A DNA stretch of 64,000 nt, from assembly GCA_001599715.1 (NCBI GenBank), contig BCHU01000012.1, forward strand, positions 310,001 through 374,000, written 5' to 3'. This DNA comes from Phaeotremella fagi. Taxonomy: Eukaryota > Basidiomycota > Tremellomycetes > Tremellales > Phaeotremellaceae. Positions 55,748 through 64,000 of the stretch are shown piece after piece; the stretch's first letter is position 1; each line of letters begins with the position of its first letter. Both the position numbers and the translations under genes were made by a program. The notes beneath the pieces are model-generated. The model ran no database searches. It saw only the letters and a list, made by a program, of their open reading frames with translations, and was not told the origin of the DNA.

Positions 55748-57467
55748 ATGTCTACCTTACTCCCACCACCTAAACGACTCAAGTCAGCCTATTCACAATC
55801 ACTCAAAGTACCCGAGCCAACCGTCGAAACCGTCATCCCCTCCATCGTCGTTCAATTCAAATCAGCAGAAGATGGTTCCAATCTCGGTCCAGCAATCAAC
55901 CTCCCAGCAGACACTGATCGAAATGCACTTCAAATGCTGGTCAACAAGTTGACTCAAGCTGATGATCCTTTACCGTATGCTTTCCATTTAATACCAAGGC
56001 TGTCTACCACGTCCCCCGCAAGAGTCCAGATCAACACCTCGATCCAGGTCGACGCTCTAAGTTCGACTGCTTTTTCTCCTGAAGACGTTTTTGAACTGTG
56101 GTGTGAGCCTCAAGCTGTCTTCCGGGTTAGATCGGTCGGTAGATGTAGTGCAACGCTCACTGGTCATTCTGCACCTATCCTCTGCTGTGCTCATTCACCA
56201 ACTGGACGTTATGCAGCTACCGGAAGTGGAGACGCTAACTGTAGAATATGGGATATGGACACGGAATTACCAAAGGTGAGCCAAGTGTCGTTCTCGCTGA
56301 CCTCAGTGGACACTCTCTGGACACAAGGGATGGGTACTGTGTGTGGAGTGGGATTCTAGGGAGAGAATTTTAGCTACAGGAGGTCACGACGGTCATGTAG
56401 GTTTTGTAACAACAACGCTAATCCCAGGTACGCCTTTGGTCACCTCAAACTGGTCAACCCCTTGGTATCCCCCTCTTGGGCCATAGCAAATGGATCACCT
56501 CTCTCGCCTTTGAACCACTCCACCTAATGTCACCTAAACAGGTTTCACCTCGACTCGCATCCGCCTCCAAAGACGGGACGGTGCGTGTATGGAACACCTC
56601 CACTCGACAACTCGAATTCGTACTTTCCGGTCATGCAGCCAGTGTCAACGTGGTAAGATGGGGAGGGGAAGGGGTGATCTACACAGGGAGTAGTGACAGA
56701 ACTGTCAAAGTGTGGAGCTCACAGGTGAGTCAGATAACGATCTCACTGACCCCAGGGAAAACTCATTCGTACGCTTAACGAACACGCCCATTGGGTCAAC
56801 ACCATGGCACTAAGTACCGATTTCGTTCTACGTACTGGACCCTTCGACCACACCGGGAAACAACCCAAAGACGAAGACGCTATCCAACTCGCACTCGCTC
56901 GCTACAAAGCAGTCACCTCTACCCACCCAGAAACTCTCATCACAGGGTCAGACGACCACACCCTCTTCCTCTGGCCAGATCAAACAGACCACAACGCACC
57001 TAAAAAACCGATAGCTCGAATGACAGGTCATCAGAAGCAAGTCAACCATGTCGCGTTCTCACCCGATGGTAGACTGGTTGCCAGCGCAGGATTCGACAAC
57101 GCCGTGAAAGTTTGGGAAGGGAAAACGGGAAAGTAGGTTAGAGGTTACGATCGCGCTTACCTAGATTCCTCGCTTCACTTCGTGGTCATGTCGCTGCTGT
57201 TTATCGTGTTGCTTGGTCGGCGGATTCTCGTATGCTCGTTTCTGCTAGTAAAGATTCGACTTTAAAGGTGGGTCAGGGGTTTGGGACTTGCTGACGATAG
57301 TTGTGGGATCTTAAAACGTATAAAATCAGGATTGATCTTCCTGGACACACGGATGAGGTTTATTGTGTGGATTTTGTCGCTGATAAAGTGGTCAGTGGTG
57401 GTAGGGATAAGACGGTTAAAATGTGAGTACGCCGTTGGGCTGGGCTGACTTTAGATGGCGTAATTAG
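55748..57467 (+). CDS. RSA4: Rsa4/Notchless (NLE1) ribosome-assembly WD40 protein
   Basis: Exons 55748-56275, 56307-56396, 56428-56724, 56756-57132, 57165-57267, 57301-57422 and 57455-57467 (introns 31-33 nt) encode 509 residues. An N-terminal ubiquitin-like NLE domain (SIVVQFKSAEDGSNLGPAIN, LPYAFHL) precedes eight WD40 blades beginning ATLTGHSAPILCCAHSPTGR and ending VSGGRDKTVKIWRN. Notchless is pulled by the Rea1/Midasin AAA motor during 60S maturation. The last exon is 13 nt, supplying only the terminal WRN. The start is about 140 nt from the divergent homeodomain gene start. Confidence 0.93.
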
Positions 57468-57541
57468 TGATAGCATGCATTGAGTGAGGTGTTAGGGCGA
57501 ATCAAGTCAATGAACCAATCTATCGACTAAATCTGAGATAA

Positions 57542-58094
57542 CTACATGTATTCACCCATCCCAAAATGATAGCTATGGTGACGATGTTGCTGACGAGGAC
57601 GATGATCTGACCAAACAGTATCAACCTGTGATGGAGGTGTAAAATGGGTGATAGCTTCTTGGATAGATTTAACCAAGTGGCCCATGTCGCCGTCACCCAA
57701 GTCTAAAGAAACCTTCCCAGCCGTACATTTCTCCTTTTGATGGACCTCACACCCTTCGAGCATGATTTCAGGGAGTGTATGACCACGAGCCACGGTGATT
57801 TCGAGGGAATCTTTGCGATTGACATGTTCGATGTTATCTAGGCGTATTTGGATTGCACGGGCGTCTATGGGGAGGACTACTAAGTGGGTCTGTCGTTAGT
57901 TGATTCACTCCTCGACCTACCCTTGTAACTCCCACCCTCACTTTCCCACGCCACTGTTCTGATTCACTCAAACTACGTTGCAGTGTCTTTGGTGGTGTCA
58001 AACTGCGGTAGACTGGACCACAAGGGGTTGTAGTTATTGTAGCGTTAGCTGTATAAGTTGTTGTAGGTGTCGATGGGTTATCAGTTCGTTCCAT
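57542..58094 (-). CDS. small unknown protein
   Basis: Exons 57921-58094 and 57542-57889 (31-nt intron) encode 173 residues. The N-terminus is Thr-rich (PTTTYTANATITTT), then THLVVLPIDARAIQIRLDNI and RKDSLEITVARGHTLPEIML suggest alternating beta strands. The end is His/Arg/Gln-rich (RPRQQHRHHSYHFG). I recognise no family. Convergent with RSA4 (75 nt between stops). The splice join uses strong local signals and keeps frame. Confidence 0.6.
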
Positions 58095-58407
58095 GTTTGA
58101 GGTTCATGTTGGTTCGTAGCTGGCTTTATACTGATCTACACCCGTGATTCTCCGACTACGGTTGGAATCGCTGGAATCGTTCCGACTTTCGAATGCATTG
58201 TCGTGAGTTCTCGCATATATAGTATATACTCTCAATACTTTCACTGGGGGGTTTGTACGACTAGATGATGTTAGGAATCAAATGACAAGAATTCACATTA
58301 ACCACGTAGCTCCGGTTAAATGGTTACTAACCGCTGTCACGTCATAGATCGTATACAGCACACCTCTTTCTCTCACCTTCACCTTCATCATCACTTACAC
58401 CCACACC

Positions 58408-59238
58408 ATGGCTCTCCCTCAATCCATCTCATTCCTTCGTCAAGGCTTAGGCAGTCAGGTCCTCGAAGTGTAAGTCATGCAACGAACTGCCTAACCAACT
58501 AGTTACCTCGACCCACTCTGCCCGTTTTCAGCGAAAATCACACGCTCCCTTACCGCCAACGTTTTGCCCCTCATCAACGGAAAGTACAAAGGGAAGCTCA
58601 GCCTTGTCGCTAGAATCTATCCACAACCTTTGTAAGTTGACTAACAGACCTCACTGACTTTAGTCACTACTACGCCGCTTTCCACACTGAAGCTTTGATG
58701 GTCTTTGGCGCAACTTACCCAGATCAATTCTGGGCATACCTCTCTGCCGTAGGTCATCACCCTGTTCACGACTAATACCAGATCTTTGACACCCAACAAG
58801 AATACTTCAACCAACATGCCGCCGAAATGACACCTTCACAAGCCCGTGACAAACTGGTCAATCTCGCTCTAGAAGTTTTGGAAACCCAAAACGCTCTCCC
58901 CGCTGGACCGAAAAGTAAAGTCTTTGGTGAACTCAGAGATAAACTTCAAGTCACTGCTAGTCCAAACGGTGGTAACGGTGGAACTGATGGGTTGAAACAT
59001 AATCGTGGGTTTTAGAGTTGTGCTTTACTGAATCTAGTCAAAATCGGTCGTCAAAACGGAATTCACGTTACTGTGAGTTGTTGTAGATTCACCACTGACC
59101 CCAGCCTACCGTCCTTTTCGATGGTCTCAAGGAAGACTCAGTCTCCTCCTCATGGGGAAAGGATGAATGGGAAAAGTTTTTAACGTAAGTTTTAATTCTT
59201 GATTCAAGTCTGACGACAGTGAAAAACTCGGAGCTTAG
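58408..59238 (+). CDS. DsbA/thioredoxin-fold protein with single-Cys CPFS site
   Basis: Exons 58408-58469, 58503-58631, 58664-58748, 58782-59004, 59038-59072, 59105-59184 and 59220-59238 (introns 32-35 nt) give 210 residues. The thioredoxin-like start EVYLDPLCPFSAKITRSL has CPFS (C27) where DsbA has CxxC, followed by a helical insertion (ALMVFGATYPDQFWAYLSAV) and the cis-Pro strand GIHVTPTVLFDGL. The lone Cys argues against a disulfide oxidase; a glutathione-linked or non-redox role is possible. Exon 4 was ended at 59004 because only that donor restores KIGRQNGIHVTPTV. The last exon adds six residues. Confidence 0.78.
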
Positions 59239-59941
59239 GCTTAGGGGTTTCTCGATTGTAAATAGCACAGAGTTGATAATGAGAAGATGTACTTGTATTC
59301 ATAACGGATTTTATATCTCTCGACAACAAATGTGATCCGTCATACATATAAATAGCGTTCTGCTCAGAAATCATCGCACATTCTTTTTCATCACTGCTAG
59401 ATCTCAGATCCACAGGGATACGCAACTTCTCCAAAGATCTAGCTCTGATAATACCGACGTACTCGCTTCAGAATGATTTGGGAAATGGAGTTTCGAGAAT
59501 ACACGCCAATCTTCGACAAACCCCCCGAAACGTCAACTCCTAAATTGAGAGAGGTCCAGTTTATCATTCACGTCATGCTGCTATGATCACAATACTAAAA
59601 CTTCTCCCAAAACATCACTTCAATTCAAAAGCGATTTTCATGAACTCTCCAACATTCAAACGGAGTAGTGGATTCAGAGTCATCAAACGATGATTGAACC
59701 TCCATACCATAACACATCAAATCTGGACATGATTATGCAACGCTCTCTCCAAAGCCCTTCCCATTCTTCTAACCTGTCTCAAGTGTTCGTACCTGACAAA
59801 GTGAGAAAAAAGAATTAACAAGAGTGAAAGTGAAATGAAAACCAAAAAGTTATAGATACGTAATACGACTAGAGACAAAATAAAAAAGATAAGCTGACAA
59901 GCTGTTACACTTGAATGGACCATAGAAGTCATTTCTTAGGA
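59239..59941. other. intergenic region between DsbA-fold gene and tRNA-Lys
   Basis: About 700 nt without supported genes. Short frames on both strands show no recognisable content. Confidence 0.5.
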
Positions 59942-60043
59942 AGCCACCGGCGGGACTCGAACCCGCAACCTTGGGATAGGTAGACTGTTAGAAACTCTTA
60001 CGTAACTAAAAGTCCCACGCTCTACCGATTGAGCTACGGAGGC
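59942..60043 (-). tRNA. tRNA-Lys (anticodon TTT) with 29-nt intron
   Basis: Minus-strand fold: acceptor GCCTCCG/CGGTGGC (one T-T mismatch at pair 4-69), D-arm GCTC-GAGC, anticodon stem TGGGA/TCCCA, T-arm GCGGG-TTCGAGT-CCCGC and discriminator T. The loop CTTTTA gives TTT. A 29-nt intron (59978-60006) sits one base 3' of the anticodon. A-box and B-box are intact. The mismatch may be real or an assembly artefact. The intron contains TTACGTAAGAGTT, also present in the tRNA-Asn intron. Confidence 0.92.
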
Positions 60044-61165
60044 TCAGCCAATGAATGAATAGGCTGTGCTCGCCTCGTTTATAACATTGAAGCGCATCGA
60101 TTTGCGATCATTTTGGTTCATGATCGACTGGGAAAGGTTTTGAAAATGATCCGCCACATCTGGAAGAGTTTTCCTGAAAGTGCCACATTCGTCTTGACGC
60201 GCGGAAGTTGAGTGTGGCACTTTGCCACGCGCGTGCTTTTTATCCAAAGGACCTACTTACATACTTACTGTATTTTCATTCTATTAACCTTTCCTCCGAT
60301 AGCTCTTCTTATGCTTCATACTCTTCTATTTTGGATTTGAGGACACCTTGGATCGACATCAATATTTGTCATAGTCTCTTGGTTTTAATCTAAAAAGTGG
60401 AGAAAGAGGATATACGATCTATATTCACCTATAGTGGATATGTGGTCATATGGTTAATTTATTTTGAGGGTATCAGATTTTTGGAGTAAACTCGTGTAAC
60501 ATATAGATTACGAAGCATGGAATTATATAAGCTGACATAACATAAGTAACAGTGAATGGTGCAAGTATTATGGACACGATTTGGTTAGAGATATAGAATG
60601 GTCATAATGTGAACACGATTTGGTTAAAGAAATATAATGGTGAAGTTGAGGCATGTATTTATTTTGTTATGTTACATGCTCCAATCAAGTTGAAGAGCTG
60701 CTTATATACCTATTACAGTATATTAGACGCTAATAACCTTATTACTATCAATAGTTATGGATTTCATTCGGGGCTGATGAACGGGGTTTAAAGAATATCA
60801 AATTAATGATAATTCTGCTGTAAGCGGTGAAGATGTCTAATATAGTATATACACGATATGACAGACATTCAAAGTACTATGTACAGATAATAAGGGGGAA
60901 AATGTTACTTGTGGAACAGCTCGTCTAATGAGTTGACAGGAATTCAATAAGGTTAGTTTACTTAGGTATATTTCGGCTTCAATGGCTATTGTCGCACTTG
61001 GCTTCATCAGTGATGATTTGTTTCTCATCAGATATAGCTTTTGCTTGTGTGGGATAATCACTGCAACAAAATATACTAATGTCGAAATCAACAACTTTGA
61101 AATCATGATCGGAAGAAAGATCCGCCATGAAATGTTTGACGGTTTTCGTACCCGATCCTATATTC
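60044..61165. other. AT-rich gene-poor region upstream of tRNA-Lys
   Basis: About 1.1 kb. At 60150-60240 it has GCCACATC, AAGTGCCACATTCG and an inverted repeat GTGCCACA...TGTGGCAC next to ACGCGCG, matching the tRNA-Asn upstream module. From about 60400 to 60900 the DNA is markedly AT-rich and holds a duplicated phrase (ACACGATTTGGTTA at 60576 and 60612). No gene supported. Confidence 0.5.
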
Positions 61166-62105
61166 CTACAATAGAGAGAGATCTTCAGTGACCATCGCCA
61201 TGAATCTCTCTCTGTCATAATCGATTGACGGCTTAATCGCCGCCGCCATAGCCTGATGTCAGTGTGGATCTATGCAATGAATGACTTACTTTAGTGTATT
61301 CTTTACCGGATTTCTTACGCAAGAAGGAACCTGCGGTTTTGTGTAAATTTTGAGGATGGATTTTCGGAAGGCGGTTATGATCGACATAGAGTTGTCGAAC
61401 TCCTATGTGATCTCTTAAGAATTGCTGAACGTCAGCGTAATCGGACTTGCTTACTTACAGCGTTGGTTCCGATCCAACCGGTTCGACGAATATTGGCCAT
61501 TGTGAAAACTGAGCATAGAATGCTCGGATCGTCAGATGGCGTTGGCCATAAAGCTCGACCAGTCGATGACGAGGTTTGGTTCCCACAAGGTCTGGGAATT
61601 AGCTCAAGATATGTAAGAGTAACTCACCTGGCATAACCGCCAAACTTTAAACCCCCTTTTATTAAAGCCTCTTGGGCTTTTTTGGCTCTTTCCTCTGCGA
61701 GCGTTTCGGTTTGTTTTAAACCCGCATCATCTAGTTTTGTACACTTGTCTTTGCATCGAGCAAAGAGTTTGATAACATCGGCTGGTGTTATAGATTTATC
61801 GACTAAACAAAGGGATCGAGCGATAACGAGGATGATTGGATCCCCGTGGAACAGTTGAAGAGCGACTCTTCAATTAGCCACAATAACCAAAGATGTGACT
61901 TACGTTTAACCGCTGCTAAATCCTTGTCCATCTCTAAATTCTTTTTAGCTTGATCTGAGTGGTTCGTTGAGTTAAGCTCTACAGTCCAACTCACTCGTTT
62001 CTTCTTCATCAACGATGAAACCAGGAATCTCATAATCATTTACTTGAGTGGCGGGATGAGTGAGGNTACTACGTTTTTTTTTTTTGGTTTTTCTGGATCT
62101 TGCAT
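61166..62105 (-). CDS. unknown protein; 5' end off by one base at an ambiguous position
   Basis: Exons about 61995-62105, 61904-61954, 61628-61865, 61459-61591, 61290-61424 and 61166-61252 (introns 34-40 nt). From exon 1 onward one frame reads NDYEIPGFIVDEEET, then LALQLFHGDPIILVIARSL, TPADVIKLFARCKDK, ETLAEERAKKAQEALIKGG, ANIRRTGWIGTN, FLRDHIGVRQLYVDHNRLP and MAAAIKPSIDYDRERF. The likely start MQDPEKPKKK is one base out of frame with the rest: coding length from that ATG is 755 nt, one short of 252 codons. The discrepancy coincides with a 12-base homopolymer and the ambiguous base at 62066, so an assembly error is the simplest explanation. I do not recognise the family. Confidence 0.55.
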
Positions 62106-62839
62106 AGTGAATGAGTCTCTCCGGGAGTGTGAGAATAAGAATAGGAACAGGGATGGGGATGGGAAATAAAAACAATAGAAGAATAAAGGGAAAAGGGAAA
62201 TGGTAGTAAAGTGAAAGTAAAAGTAAAAGTAAGAGAGATAGAACGCGAAGTCTGTTGTTAACATCTACTCATCCAGTGGTTGACGCGATTGTTATAATCA
62301 ATCATAAGGTCAGTGCGTTTGAATAGTGGATTGAATTTGTTCGGCATTCTGGTGGTTATCGCTTTTTAAACCGATGAGCGACTGAACCGATTGTACCCAA
62401 AACCTTGAAGTGTTTTGTCCAGTGAACTCTCATTATGTATGATAACGCCACTCGAAGATACCCTCCCTTCGCTTGATACAGAACAGTAACTACAGTATGC
62501 GGAGAACTTGGTGGGTGAAGGGGGGATTTGATTGCCTCATAGATCAAACGATAGAACACACCTATGTATCAACTTTACTCAATCATTGCAGTAGGGACTA
62601 GTCGTTGTATCCAGTTTGAGTACCAAATGAGAATACAAGTACAAGTACTGTAAATGATGAAACGCAAGGAGATTGCCGCAATCAATCACAAGTAGAGAAG
62701 TATAGAAACTTATAGAAGCTTCACTAGACATCCACCATCAACCATCAACTATTCAATCATACTCATTTCTAATGTACCACTACCACTAAAATCACCTCCA
62801 TAACTCCTCCCAATCATCCCAAACAACTTGGGCGTCAAG
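62106..62839. other. intergenic region upstream of family member E
   Basis: About 730 nt between divergent genes. The last 190 nt before member E contain GATGAAACGCAAGGAGATTGCC (62655 on) and CATCCACCATCAACCATC (62728 on), both recurring near other family members. The rest shows no gene. Confidence 0.55.
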
Positions 62840-64000
62840 ATGTCCCCCAAAACACCCCCGATTCAACAAGGTAGACTTTCTAACGACATCTACAGAATGA
62901 TTTTTCTTTACCTCCAGAATCCATTTCCGATGCATGAGCCTAAAGGAGAAAAATCACTCTTTTGGAGACAATGTGAACAAGCTGCTTTGACAAGGTTGAT
63001 GCCAGTATCTCGGGCGAGTTTTATGGAGTTTCTAAAATTAGTCACTCACTTCTATACATTAGTTGATTCATGAAATCGTCGGATCTATCTTATACGAAAC
63101 AGTTTACGTTTACGATATCGGGGCGTTCTGTGAAGGTTATCATCCAACAGATCCTTCCCAACCTCTCCCTACCAGAAAACAACGTCTCTTCACTTTTACC
63201 ACAGAAATCAATCTCGTTTATCAATTCAATGACTTTGACGATTTCGAAGTCATCGAATTTATCTTATCTGACATGTACACAAGTGACAAGAAACGCGCCA
63301 AAGATAAGAGGTACAATCACGCTAAAGAAGTCATGCTGAAATCCTTTGATAAATGGTGTAAAGGTCTTGAACGATTTTCTCAACTTGAACCTGACGAATC
63401 GGACGTTCTTCAAAAATGTTTTCCAAACTTGTCGACAGTCATTCTGGGTAATAATGAATGGTGGAATAAATATGTTCGGCATTCCGGCGATCCAGATTGG
63501 GAAGAAAGTATCAGCGACGCTTCTAGTCAACTATTTGACTTGTTTTTGAAAAAACCACTTCGACTTTGTTATTACGGCCTAAATACTCCATTAGGACCGG
63601 GTCAAAAATATCCTGTTGCCATTGGAAGTTTGGCTAGCTATCGTGGTGATTGCATGGATAAAGAACTCGGATTACTTCTTGGTGCAAGAAATCGATATTA
63701 TCTCAACAGACCATGGAAGAATCATGTCACAAATCACGGTAAGAAATATCGGTTCGAAGTCGTCGTCGACAAAATATTACAAGAATGGTCGTCATACTCC
63801 GATTCTTGGTACACAAACCCGCCTGGTCACAACAAATACCACCAAGCAACGAGTGTTATCCTTTGTATTGGTCCTGATCCAGATGATTTCACCGAAGATG
63901 AAACCAAGGGAATCAAATTGGCCGAAGAAAAGCTTCGAGAAAAGTTGAAAAAGATAGGCTTTAGGGGCAATTTCACCATTGATAGAAGTGATGTTCATTG
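62840..64000 (+). CDS. F-box-like repeated family, member E, 3' end beyond window
   Basis: Exons 62840-63013 and 63063 to the edge (49-nt intron, phase 0). Exon 1 has QQGRLSNDIYRMIFLYLQ and LTRLMPVSR; exon 2 opens LIHEIVGSILYETVYVYDIG and shares LSTVILGNNEWW, NTPLGP, LGARNRYYLNRPW, HQATSVILCIGPDPDDFTED and IGFRGNFTIDR with member A, its closest relative. The frame is open to the window end, stopping just inside the expected terminal Cys cluster. Distinctive points: the intron donor is GC (GCGAGT) rather than GT, and GAEN is GARN here. Member A lies 33 kb away in the same orientation. Confidence 0.75.

Noticed and set aside
60240..61165. Possible genes in the AT-rich stretch
   Set aside because: All frames are under 90 codons, overlap on both strands and follow base composition; no splice-linked conserved domain could be built.

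Overview
The window looks like nuclear DNA of a fungus, most likely a basidiomycete yeast of the Tremellomycetes type. Nearly every gene is split by many very short introns (mostly 30-37 nt, GT-AG, with CTGAC/CTAAC-like branch sites close to the acceptor). The gene set is fungal: DASH subunit Duo1, Rax1, Gid2/Rmd5, a P4 flippase, Nop4 and Sfm1. The species cannot be fixed from sequence alone. All gene models were spliced by hand; each multi-exon model below keeps one open frame across all junctions, except the gene at 61.2-62.1 kb, which is one base out of frame next to an ambiguous base.

Region by region. 0-14 kb: truncated GNAT-like protein (-), lone RNase III-domain protein (+), mitoribosomal uS12m (-), NOP4 (+), SARAF homologue (-), seven-TM protein with long tail (-), ANCHR-like zinc-finger protein (+), RAX1 (-), RPB7 (+) with an unusually long intron that may carry a C/D snoRNA. 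14-25 kb: dual-specificity phosphatase (+), adenosine kinase (-), phosphoglycerate-mutase family enzyme (+), TXNL1-like thioredoxin/PITH protein (+), P4 ATPase (-), GID2/RMD5 (-). 25-30 kb: RPB12 with a predicted 2-nt micro-exon (+), delta-COP (-), intronless GNAT (-), SFM1 (+). 30-37 kb: a cluster of four members of an apparently lineage-specific F-box-like family; a fifth member runs off the right edge at 64 kb. 37-48 kb: small membrane proteins, a degenerate Prp43-like DEAH protein, an SDR overlapping PIG-P tail to tail, APRT, a coiled-coil protein and a UPF0014 transporter-like protein. 48-51 kb: gene-poor, with tRNA-Asn(GTT) and a tandem array derived from the 5' half of that tRNA. 51-59 kb: HDDC2-like 5'-deoxynucleotidase, RKI1, DUO1, a homeodomain plus RFX-like protein, RSA4/NLE1, a small unknown protein and a DsbA-fold protein. 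59-64 kb: tRNA-Lys(TTT), an AT-rich gene-poor stretch, an unknown protein and family member five.

Most of the window is ordinary housekeeping content on alternating strands with compact spacing (28 bp between the TXNL1 and flippase stops, 24 bp between the DUO1 and homeodomain-gene stops, 17 bp coding overlap between SDR and PIG-P). The accessory parts are the F-box-like family with its conserved upstream elements, the tRNA-derived repeats, and two tRNA genes whose introns and upstream DNA share sequence. Those, together with extreme intron and exon sizes, are the most interesting signals.
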